Assembly (NCBI GenBank): GCA_947073515.1
Contig: CAMTMC010000007.1
Coordinates: forward strand, 1 to 64,000
Length of the DNA stretch: 64,000 bases
Source: an uncultured bacterium
Lineage (GTDB): Bacteria; Bacillota; Clostridia; Oscillospirales; Oscillospiraceae
Direction of reading: 5' to 3'
Shown here: positions 16,615 through 24,210 of the stretch, in pieces
How positions within the stretch are numbered: position 1 is the first letter of the stretch
Layout of the letters: each line of letters opens with the position of its first letter
Program-made: the position numbers and the translations under genes
Notes under the pieces: model-generated
Seen by the model: the letters and a program-made list of their open reading frames with translations, nothing else
Databases searched by the model: none
Told to the model about the DNA's origin: nothing

Positions 16615-19065
16615 TTGAGTACTAGTGCGAAGAGCAAACAGCGGACTCTCAACGACCTGACCCCCGGCCAGAGCGGCGAGATCCTCTCTGTAGGCAACCA
16701 GTCCGGGGCGGTGAAGCGCCGCCTGGTGGATATGGGCCTCACCCCGGGCACGGTGGTGAAGGTCAACAAAATCGCCCCCTTGGGGGACCCCATTGAGGTG
16801 GGGCTCCGGGGCTATGAGCTGTCCCTGCGCAAGGGGGACGCCGCCCAGATCCAGATGGCGGAGCCGGGCCGCTCCCGGCAGGCGCTGGGCTGCGTGGGCT
16901 GTACCGGGGGCGGCTGCGCGGCCTGCGCCGCCATGACCCGCCGCTCCCCCGACCCGGAGCGGGTCCGCCGCCAGATCCGGGACCACGTCCACGAGCTGGA
17001 GGAGCACCGCCGGAGCTACGACCCCAGCGCCCACGACAGCCGGACCATCCGGGTGGCCCTGGCGGGCAACCCCAACTGCGGCAAGACCACGGTGTTCAAC
17101 GCCCTCACCGGCTCCAACCAGTATGTGGGCAACTGGCCCGGGGTCACGGTGGAGAAAAAAGAGGGGTCCGCCCGCCTGGAGGACAAGGAGATCACCGTGG
17201 TGGACCTGCCTGGGATCTACTCCCTGTCCCCCTACTCCATGGAGGAGATCGTGGCCCGGAATTTTATCATCAACGAGGCCCCGGACTGTGTGATTGACAT
17301 TGTGGACGCCACCAACATCGAGCGCAACCTGTACCTCACCGCCCAGCTGCTGGAGCTGGAGCGGCCCACGGTGGTGGCCCTCAACTTCATGGACGAGGTG
17401 GAGAAGCGGGGGGACCGGATCGACATCCCCCGGCTGTCCAAGGAGCTGGGGGTGCCGGTGGTGCCCATCACCGCCCGGACGGGGGAGGGGCTGGAGGAGC
17501 TGCTCTACACCGCCCACCGCCAGATGCACCTGGGCTATACCATTGAGCCGGACGACCTGTATGACGACTTCACCCACGATATCCACCACCGGATGGGGGA
17601 GCTGATCCACGACCGGGCCTATGCCGCCAAGCTCCCCGCCCACTGGGCGTCCATCAAGCTGCTGGAGGGGGACCAGGTGGTGGAGGAGGCCCTGGCCCTC
17701 CCCCCGGAGGTGAAGGCCCAGGTAGACCGCATCGCCCAGGAGTACGAGAGCTCCAGTCCCCTGGGGGACCGGGAGACGCTGGTTGCCGACAGCCGCTACC
17801 GGTACATTGGCCGGGTGGTGGGGGCCTCCCTCGCCCGGGGCGGCCGGCCCGGGGAGCTGACCCCCAGCGAGAAGATCGACAAAGTGGTCACCCACCGGAT
17901 TTTCGCCATCCCCCTGTTTTTATGTACCATGCTGGTGATGTTTGTCATCACCTTCGGCCCCTTCGGCTCCTGGCTGTCCGACGGCGTGGGGGCGGGGATG
18001 GACGCCCTGGCCGGCTGGCTGGCCCCCGCCCTGGAGGGGCTGGGCGCGGCCCCGGTGCTGGTCAGCCTGGTGTGTGACGGCGTCATCGCCGGGGTGGGCG
18101 GCGTGCTCACCTTCCTGCCCCAGATCGCCCTGCTGTTTTTGTTCCTCTCCCTGCTGGAGGACTCGGGCTATATGTCCCGGGCGGCCTTCATCATGGACCG
18201 GGCCCTGCGCCGGTTCGGCCTGAGCGGCAAGGCGTTCATCCCCATGCTCATGGGCTTTGGCTGCACTGTCCCCGCCATCATGGGGGCCCGCACCATGGAG
18301 AACGAGAAGGACCGCCGCATGACCATCCTGCTGGTGCCCTTCATGTCCTGCTCGGCCAAGCTGCCGGTGTACGGCCTGCTGTCCGCCGCCTTTTTCGGCC
18401 CCTGGGCGGGGCTGGTGGTCTTCGGGCTGTATGTCCTGGGGATGCTTGTGGGCATCCTGTCCGGGCTGTTTTTCAAAAAAACCCTTTTCGCCGGAGACCC
18501 CGCCCCTTTCGTGCTGGAGCTGCCCCCCTACCGGCTGCCCTCCCTAGGGAATGTGCTCCTCCACGTGTGGCAGAAGGTCCGGGGCTTCCTGGTGAAGGCG
18601 GGCACCCTGATCCTGGCGATGTCTATGGTGCTGTGGCTCCTCCAGACCTTCAATTTCTCCCTGCGGATGGTGGAAGACCCCGCCCACAGCATGCTGGGGA
18701 TTCTGGGCGGTTGGATCGCCCCCATCTTCGCCCCCTGCGGCTTCGGGTTCTGGCAGGCCGCCGTGGCCCTGCTCACCGGCGTCGTGGCCAAGGAGATGGT
18801 GGTCAGCTCCCTGTCCATGTTCTACGGCTTCTCCCTCACCGCCGCCGGCGGGGAGGTAGCCGCCGCCATGGCGGGCTTCACCCCCCTGTCCGCGTTCTCC
18901 ATGCTGGTGTTCGTCCTGCTGTACGTTCCCTGTGTGGCGGCGGTGTCCACTCTGTTTAAGGAGATGAACAGCCCCAAGTGGGCCTGGTTCTCCATCGCCT
19001 GGCAGATGGGCTGCGCCTATGTGGTGTCCCTGCTGGTGTATCAGCTGGGGAGCTTGATCTTCTAA
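16615..19065 (+). CDS. feoB: FeoA-FeoB fusion, ferrous iron transporter
   Basis: The protein imports Fe(II) through the membrane. At 816 residues it fuses a FeoA-type SH3-like domain (about residues 10-82) to FeoB. The G domain shows G1 GNPNCGKTT (about 151-159), the G3 VDLPGIYSL and the NFMDEVE region. The membrane part has two Gate motifs and conserved GFGCTVPAI. Between FeoA and the G domain is a cysteine cluster, C93-x2-C96-x4-C101-x2-C104. Translation starts at TTG 16615 behind a strong AGGAGGAGG; no better start is in frame. A dyad at the promoter suggests iron-dependent repression. Confidence 0.95.
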   Translation: MSTSAKSKQRTLNDLTPGQSGEILSVGNQSGAVKRRLVDMGLTPGTVVKVNKIAPLGDPIEVGLRGYELSLRKGDAAQIQMAEPGRSRQALGCVGCTGGGCAACAAMTRRSPDPERVRRQIRDHVHELEEHRRSYDPSAHDSRTIRVALAGNPNCGKTTVFNALTGSNQYVGNWPGVTVEKKEGSARLEDKEITVVDLPGIYSLSPYSMEEIVARNFIINEAPDCVIDIVDATNIERNLYLTAQLLELERPTVVALNFMDEVEKRGDRIDIPRLSKELGVPVVPITARTGEGLEELLYTAHRQMHLGYTIEPDDLYDDFTHDIHHRMGELIHDRAYAAKLPAHWASIKLLEGDQVVEEALALPPEVKAQVDRIAQEYESSSPLGDRETLVADSRYRYIGRVVGASLARGGRPGELTPSEKIDKVVTHRIFAIPLFLCTMLVMFVITFGPFGSWLSDGVGAGMDALAGWLAPALEGLGAAPVLVSLVCDGVIAGVGGVLTFLPQIALLFLFLSLLEDSGYMSRAAFIMDRALRRFGLSGKAFIPMLMGFGCTVPAIMGARTMENEKDRRMTILLVPFMSCSAKLPVYGLLSAAFFGPWAGLVVFGLYVLGMLVGILSGLFFKKTLFAGDPAPFVLELPPYRLPSLGNVLLHVWQKVRGFLVKAGTLILAMSMVLWLLQTFNFSLRMVEDPAHSMLGILGGWIAPIFAPCGFGFWQAAVALLTGVVAKEMVVSSLSMFYGFSLTAAGGEVAAAMAGFTPLSAFSMLVFVLLYVPCVAAVSTLFKEMNSPKWAWFSIAWQMGCAYVVSLLVYQLGSLIF

Positions 19066-19070
19066 GGATA

Positions 19071-19105
19071 AAAAAGCTGTAAGCCGGTGGCTTACAGCTT
19101 TTTTT
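19071..19105. terminator. Terminator after feo
   Basis: AAAAAGCTGTAAGCC (19071-19085) with GGCTTACAGCTTTTT (19089-19103), then further T. It is nearly symmetric, so it can also stop leftward transcription of the next unit. Confidence 0.88.
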
Positions 19106-19358
19106 ATTCCTCCACTGGGGGCGAAGCGGTCACATCCTTAGGCTGGTCTTTCTCTTTCAGGTCTTTGATCTGGCGGGACAGACGCAGAAAGCCGGTAACC
19201 TGGGTACACAGTAGCAACACAAGCCCCAGCCTGACCACAACATCTTCATAATGCAGGCGGGACAGCTCATACAGGAAATCATAGAGGAAAAACCCCGGGG
19301 ACAGGAGGTACCAGAACGCGGCGAAGAGCAGAACCCAGATGAGCGCGTATCTTTTCAT
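19104..19358 (-). CDS. Small two-helix membrane protein
   Basis: This 84-residue protein has two hydrophobic segments (residues about 5-25 and 45-60) and a lysine/glutamate-rich tail. No family is recognised. The ATG at 19358 has AGGTGA 7 nt upstream; a GTG 9 nt earlier is possible. It follows the broken gene at 19364-19920 by only 5 bp, so both form one unit that is visibly AT-richer than its surroundings. Confidence 0.65.
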   Translation of the reverse strand: MKRYALIWVLLFAAFWYLLSPGFFLYDFLYELSRLHYEDVVVRLGLVLLLCTQVTGFLRLSRQIKDLKEKDQPKDVTASPPVEE

Positions 19359-19363
19359 TATGG

Positions 19364-19920
19364 TCACCTATAGTCGATAAGAAATTCTATATCCGAATAT
19401 GAGACAAGATTGGTATATCCCTTAGGAACGTAGGAAACCTGAGTGCCAAATCCATCATAGCCATATATATCATAGACCTTCAGCACACCGTCACCTCTTA
19501 CCCATGGGCGGCTTTCGTAATTTATATCAGCCTCTATCGAATAGCCGCTCGGGCCAGTAGAAGCATCAACCTGGAGTTTAATAGAAAATTTTTCAAACCC
19601 TATCGTAACAGACCCGGAAAACCGGACCTTCTCACCCGTGGAAAACCAATAGTCGCTTACATGTCGCCAATCATTGAATCAGGATGCCAGCCTAAGCGTT
19701 TGTCGTTAAAGGTAATTGTATCAACAAGCTTATAATCCACATAATCGGTACTTCTGGCAACGGATCGAATGCGAATCCAAGGGCTATCATCTCCGGAATG
19801 CTGCCATTCCTCGATAGATTCATATACTGGGGGCTCTAAAACCGGAGATACAGCGAAAGCATTGACACAAAGCGGGGAAAGTGTGGCCAGAATTAAAAGC
19901 AAAGAAATTGTTTTTTTCAT
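19364..19920 (-). pseudogene. Secreted protein gene with a frameshift
   Basis: The first reading frame (from ATG 19920) gives a signal peptide (about residues 1-22) and about 60 further residues, then stops at TAA 19657-19659. A second frame, shifted by one base, is open from about 19677 and continues with plausible coding sequence (WRHVSDYWFSTGEKVRFSG to LVSYSDIEFLIDYR) to TGA 19364-19366. Joining them needs a -1 shift within roughly 19657-19680 and gives about 185 residues. It is a real mutation, a sequencing error or, less likely, programmed frameshifting. The strand is AT-rich and of unknown function. Confidence 0.75.
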
Positions 19921-20020
19921 AACGGTCTCTTTTCCAACTAATCATTTGTCGATACTTCAAAAGGTCATGTTTAATCGCCGCTAATCTGGGTTTGCAGATA
20001 GAAAAAATAATCCCCGAAAA

Positions 20021-20049
20021 ATTATAACATAGAACTTGAAATCTGTAAA
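20021..20049 (-). promoter_or_regulatory. Promoter of the AT-rich unit
   Basis: Minus strand TTTACA (20049-20044), 17 bp, TATAAT (20026-20021): a strong sigma-A match, about 100 bp before the start. Confidence 0.75.
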
Positions 20050-20112
20050 GGCTAAAATCGGGAAATTTTACATAAATAAAAGCGGTTCACCTTTTGGAGG
20101 GAGAGGTGACTT

Positions 20113-20184
20113 CCCTCCAGCCGCTGGAGGGCGAAATTTTTCCCGCTTCCCCCTTGACATTCCCCCTGCTGGAGGGTGTAGACT
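20113..20184 (+). promoter_or_regulatory. MerR-type promoter with tandem dyads
   Basis: TTGACA (20154-20159) and TAGACT (20179-20184) are separated by 19 bp. The spacer holds an imperfect dyad, CCCCCTGCTGGAGGG (20162-20176). A 19-bp spacer covering a dyad is the hallmark of promoters twisted open by MerR-family activators. Upstream, CCCTCCAGC-C-GCTGGAGGG (20113-20131) is a perfect palindrome of the same half-site. It probably drives the efflux operon at 20413. The rest of the 491-bp gene-free stretch holds a leftward promoter and a degenerate family 2 repeat. Confidence 0.65.
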
Positions 20185-20296
20185 CCTGCCAGTACAGGAA
20201 AAATTTAATGAAATCTTCATCTAATCTTTGGATCAATATAAGATTTTCCTCGTACAATGGCAACACCGAAAGGGACGTGTCCCAAGCGAGGCGTTT

Positions 20297-20347
20297 TGTG
20301 GTCCCTCCGCCGGAGGCGGGGCCCCATCCTCACAGCGGACGCTCCCG
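20297..20347. repeat. Degenerate family 2 element (reverse orientation)
   Basis: CGCCGGAGGCGGGG followed by ATCCTCACAGCGGAC and CTCCCG aligns with the reverse complement of the element at 39243-39359. It lies in the leader of the efflux operon. Confidence 0.55.
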
Positions 20348-20412
20348 CCGAACGGGACAGCCCCCCAGGGGCATAGCGTCAGGCCCACCGGGCCGGAAAA
20401 CAAGGAGTAACT

Positions 20413-22053
20413 ATGGAAGCGACACAGATCAGCACCCAGGAGCGGGTAAAAGAGAAGGGACGGGGCCTGCCCCTCCCGCCGTTTAAAAAGTTCAAGGGGA
20501 AGAAGTGGCTCAAGCGGGCCGTCATCGTGTTGGCGGCGCTGGCCGCCCTGTGGTTTTTCTTCCTCCGGCCCAAGGGGACAGATCCCGCCGCCAGGATGGG
20601 GCAGTACACCGCCCAGCCGGTGTCCCTCCAGGATCTGACGGAGGCGGTGTCCGGCACGGGCACCGTCACCCCCATCGACTCCTACTATTTAAAGCCCCTG
20701 GCCACCGGCGAGGTGCTGGAGGCCCCCTTTGAGGTGGGCGACCGGGTGGAGAAGGGCCAGCTGCTCTACCGCCTGGACGCCAAGGACGCCGAGATGAACA
20801 TCCAGCAGGCGGAGCTGTCCCTCCGCCAGGCCCAGATGGCCTATGACGACCTGGCCGGGGGGATGTCCCCCTCCGCCTCCGCCGCCGGGGTGGTGCAGCA
20901 GGTCCACGTGCGTAAAGGGGACCTGGTGTCCCCGGGGACGCCCATCGCCGACATCAGCGACACCTCCACCCTGTGGGTGACCCTGCCCTTCCACAGCGCC
21001 GACGCCGCCGGGATCACCCCGGGACAGAGCGCCCAGGTAACCATCTCCGGCACCATGGAGGTACTGCCTGGGACGGTGGAGTCGGTGTCCTCCGCCGACC
21101 TGGTGGGCAGCGGCGGCGCCCTGACCCGCCAGGTGCGGGTCCGGGTGTCCAACCCCGGGGCACTGACCGCCGGACACTCCGCCACCGCCGTGGTGGGGGA
21201 GGCGGCCTGCGCCGCCCCCGGCCAGTTTGAGGAGAACAGCCGCCAGACCGTGGTGGCCCAGGTCTCCGGGGAGATCACCGCCCTCCACGTCACCGCCGGC
21301 AGCCAGGTGTCCGCCGGCACCGCCCTGGCCTCCATCGGCGGGGACGCCGCCGGCACCGCCCTGTCCAACGCCGCCATGGGGGTGGAGAGCGCCCGGCTGG
21401 CCCTCCAGCGGGCCCAGGACGCCCTGGACAACTACACCATCACCGCCCCCATCTCCGGCACCGTCATTGAGAAGAACATCAAGGCCGGGGACAATGTGAA
21501 CAACATCGAGTCGGGGGCCCTGGCCGTCATCTACGACCTGAGCTACTTAAAGCTGGAGATGAACATCAGCGAGCTGGACCTGGGCAAGATCCAGGAGGGC
21601 CAGCTGGTGGATATCACCGCCGACGCCATCCCCGGCCAGGTCTTTACCGGCAGGGTGGACCGGCTGAGCATCAACGGCACCACCACCAACGGTTTCACCA
21701 CCTACCCGGCCACCATCCTGCTGGAGGACTACGGCGGCCTGAACCCGGGCATGAACGTCTCGGCCGATATCATCGTCAAGCAGGTGAAAAATGCCCTGTC
21801 CGTCCCGGCGGCGGCGGTCCAGCGGGGAGACACGGTGCTGGTGCCCCTGGAGGGCTGCCTGTCTGAGGATGGCTCCACGGTGATCGACCCCGCCAAGACC
21901 GAGGAGCGGACCGTCACCCTGGGCAGCGGCGACGGGGAGTTTGTGGAGATCACCTCCGGCCTTGAGGAGGGGGAGACCGTCCTGGTGCCCGCCCAGTCCA
22001 TGGACGGCATGGCCGGCGGTATGGGCGCCGCCATGGCCCCGGCGGGAGGTTGA
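20413..22053 (+). CDS. Efflux adaptor (HlyD/MacA-type periplasmic adaptor family) with duplicated modules
   Basis: This adaptor probably works with the ABC ATPase and permease that follow. Of 546 residues, 36-51 form one membrane anchor (AVIVLAALAALWFFF) after a basic tail. Outside lie two successive lipoyl-like hairpins: one around GEVLEAPFEVGDRVEKGQLL, then a beta-barrel-like stretch, then a second around GEITALHVTAGSQVSAGTAL followed by a helical coiled segment and APISGTVIEKNIKAGDNV. Such doubling makes it longer than the usual 350-400 residues. The C-terminus is rich in Gly, Met and Ala. Confidence 0.85.
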   Translation: MEATQISTQERVKEKGRGLPLPPFKKFKGKKWLKRAVIVLAALAALWFFFLRPKGTDPAARMGQYTAQPVSLQDLTEAVSGTGTVTPIDSYYLKPLATGEVLEAPFEVGDRVEKGQLLYRLDAKDAEMNIQQAELSLRQAQMAYDDLAGGMSPSASAAGVVQQVHVRKGDLVSPGTPIADISDTSTLWVTLPFHSADAAGITPGQSAQVTISGTMEVLPGTVESVSSADLVGSGGALTRQVRVRVSNPGALTAGHSATAVVGEAACAAPGQFEENSRQTVVAQVSGEITALHVTAGSQVSAGTALASIGGDAAGTALSNAAMGVESARLALQRAQDALDNYTITAPISGTVIEKNIKAGDNVNNIESGALAVIYDLSYLKLEMNISELDLGKIQEGQLVDITADAIPGQVFTGRVDRLSINGTTTNGFTTYPATILLEDYGGLNPGMNVSADIIVKQVKNALSVPAAAVQRGDTVLVPLEGCLSEDGSTVIDPAKTEERTVTLGSGDGEFVEITSGLEEGETVLVPAQSMDGMAGGMGAAMAPAGG

Positions 22054-22059
22054 TGAGCC

Positions 22060-22800
22060 GTGGAACACCTCATTGAACTGAAAAACGTCTATAAAATCTA
22101 TCAAATGGGGGAGGAGACCGTCCACGCCCTGGACGGGGTGGACCTGGCCATCGACCAGGGGGAGTTTGTGGCTATTGTGGGCTCCTCCGGCTCGGGCAAG
22201 TCCACCGCCATGAACATCATCGGCTGCCTGGACGTGCCTACCTCCGGTACCTACCACCTGGGGGGCGTGGACGTGTCCACCATGGGCGACGACCAGCAGG
22301 CGGAGATCCGGAATAAAATGCTGGGCTTCATCTTCCAGCAGTACAACCTGATCCCAAAGCTGTCCGTGCTGGAGAACGTGGAGCTCCCCCTCCTCTACGC
22401 CGGGGTGCCCGGCGAGGAGCGGCGGGAGCGGGCCATCCGCTCCCTGGAGCGGGTGGGCCTGGCGGACAAGGGGAAAAACCTGCCCTCCCAGCTGTCCGGC
22501 GGCCAGCAGCAGCGGGTGTCCATCGCCCGGGCCCTGGCGGGCACCCCCTCGGTGATCCTGGCCGACGAGCCCACCGGCGCCCTGGACTCCCGCACCGGCC
22601 GGGAGGTGCTGAAATTCCTCAAGCAGCTCAACCGGGAGGGGGACACCGTGGTCCTCATCACCCACGACAACTCCATCGCCGTGAAGGCCGACCGGATCGT
22701 CCGCCTCCAGGACGGCAAGATCATCTACGACGGGGACTCCCAGGACCCCCGGGCGGTGGTCCAGCCCCACGGGGCGGAAGAGGAGGAGGTGGAGGTATGA
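22060..22800 (+). CDS. ABC transporter ATP-binding protein (MacB/LolD type)
   Basis: This 246-residue ATPase has Walker A GSSGSGKST (41-49), the FQQYNLIPKLSVLENV Q-loop, signature LSGGQQQR (145-152), and Walker B ILADEPTGALDS (166-177), all typical of the MacB/LolD/FtsE group. It begins at GTG 22060, six bases after the adaptor stop, with GGGAGG upstream. Its stop overlaps the permease start (ATGA). It powers export together with the adaptor and the FtsX-type permease; the substrate is unknown. Confidence 0.94.
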   Translation: MEHLIELKNVYKIYQMGEETVHALDGVDLAIDQGEFVAIVGSSGSGKSTAMNIIGCLDVPTSGTYHLGGVDVSTMGDDQQAEIRNKMLGFIFQQYNLIPKLSVLENVELPLLYAGVPGEERRERAIRSLERVGLADKGKNLPSQLSGGQQQRVSIARALAGTPSVILADEPTGALDSRTGREVLKFLKQLNREGDTVVLITHDNSIAVKADRIVRLQDGKIIYDGDSQDPRAVVQPHGAEEEEVEV

Positions 22801-24041
22801 ATTTTACCCAGTCCTTCCGCCTGGCCATCAAATCCCTCACCACCAGCAAGATGCGGGCCCTGCTCACCATGCTGGGCATCATCATCGGCGTGGGGGCGGT
22901 CATCGTCATCCTCTCCCTGGGCAACGGCCTGACGGGCATGGTCCAGCAGCAGATCGACAAGCTGGGCATCAACATGATCCAGGCCCAGCTCTTCGGGGGC
23001 TCGGAGAATGAAATGCCCGACCCGGAGGATATGTATGACCTGGTGGAGGCAAATTCGGACATTCTCACCGGCGTCTCCCCCTATCTGGGGGTCAATGCCG
23101 TGGTCCGCCACGGCAGCGACAAATTTGACCGCACCCACCTCTACGGCGTTAGCGAGATCATGTACAACTCTGTTACCGGCTACACCATCGACGGCGAGCA
23201 GCTGGCCAAGGGCCGCTTCCTCAGCTACATGGACGTGGACCGGCGGGAGAACGTCTGCGTCATCGGGGCCTATCTGGAGCAGGAGGCCTTTGACGGCAAC
23301 GCTCTGGGCAAACAGCTGTCCATCAACGGCCGGCCCCTCACGGTGGTGGGGGTGCTCAAGCGCAACGCCGAGCTGGAGATGCTCCCGGGCAGCCAGGACG
23401 ACCAGATCTACATCCCCTACACAACCGCCCTGGAGATTATGGGCAGCCGGTGGGTCAACTTCTACATCTTCACCAGCTCCTCCGGCGAGACCGCCCAGGC
23501 CGCTAAGGAAATCCTTGTCAATTGGCTCAACAGCTTCTTCCGCACGGACGACGGGGAGTATATGTACTTCTATGTGATGACCATGGCGGAGCAGGCCAAC
23601 CAGATCAACGCCATGATGGGTGTGGCCATGGGGGTCCTGGTGGCCATCGCCGCCATCAGCCTTTTGGTGGGCGGCATCGGCATCATGAACATCATGCTGG
23701 TCTCCGTCACCGAGCGCACCCGGGAGATCGGGGTACGAAAGTCCCTGGGGGCCAAGCGCCGGGACATCCGCGGCCAGTTTGTCATTGAGGCGGGCACCAC
23801 CTCCGCCATCGGCGGGATTTTAGGCATCGGCTTCGGCTGGCTGCTGGCCAAGGGCATCGGCGCGGTGCTGGGGGGGATGCTCTCAGAAAATATGGGCGGC
23901 GGCGTGTTCGACGCCACCCCCACCATGGGGGCCATCCTCCTGAGCTTCGGCGTTTCGGTGGGCATCGGGGTGCTGTTCGGCTACCTGCCCGCCAACAAGG
24001 CGGCGAAATTGAACCCCATTGACGCTTTGCGGTATGATTGA
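22797..24041 (+). CDS. MacB-type ABC transporter permease
   Basis: The 414-residue permease has one N-terminal membrane segment (about 20-42), a large extracellular MacB-PCD domain, and three C-terminal segments of the FtsX family. SLLVGGIGIMNIMLVSVTERTREIG is the diagnostic block before the second segment. The start overlaps the ATPase stop. With the adaptor it forms a complete Gram-positive MacAB-like exporter for peptides, antibiotics or lipids. The MerR-type promoter suggests drug or metal induction. No terminator follows, only family 3 palindromes. Confidence 0.93.
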   Translation: MNFTQSFRLAIKSLTTSKMRALLTMLGIIIGVGAVIVILSLGNGLTGMVQQQIDKLGINMIQAQLFGGSENEMPDPEDMYDLVEANSDILTGVSPYLGVNAVVRHGSDKFDRTHLYGVSEIMYNSVTGYTIDGEQLAKGRFLSYMDVDRRENVCVIGAYLEQEAFDGNALGKQLSINGRPLTVVGVLKRNAELEMLPGSQDDQIYIPYTTALEIMGSRWVNFYIFTSSSGETAQAAKEILVNWLNSFFRTDDGEYMYFYVMTMAEQANQINAMMGVAMGVLVAIAAISLLVGGIGIMNIMLVSVTERTREIGVRKSLGAKRRDIRGQFVIEAGTTSAIGGILGIGFGWLLAKGIGAVLGGMLSENMGGGVFDATPTMGAILLSFGVSVGIGVLFGYLPANKAAKLNPIDALRYD

Positions 24042-24049
24042 CCGTTACT

Positions 24050-24183
24050 TGTAGGGGCGGCCTGTGGCCGCCCGCGGGCGGATATTATCCGCCCCTACAG
24101 ACAACCGATTATGTAGGGGCGCGTATCATGCGCCCGCCCGGTTTTTGCCCGATATTTACGGGCGGCCATAGGCCGCCCCTACA
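24050..24183. repeat. Family 3 palindrome cluster
   Basis: Two compound units, each bounded by TGTAGGGGCG and CGCCCCTACA: 24050-24099 and 24112-24183. Inside each are shorter palindromes (GGCGGATATTATCCGCC, GCGTATCATGCGC, GGCGGCCATAGGCCGCC). They form strong hairpins and separate the exporter from the SLH gene. Confidence 0.88.
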
Positions 24184-24210
24184 TTCCTTACACAGAAAGG
24201 AAGCTGGAAT

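Noticed and set aside
20094-20486. Possible 130-residue gene in the efflux-operon leader
   Set aside because: It overlaps the palindromic operator, a repeat remnant and the start of the adaptor gene in another frame, and has no coherent protein character.
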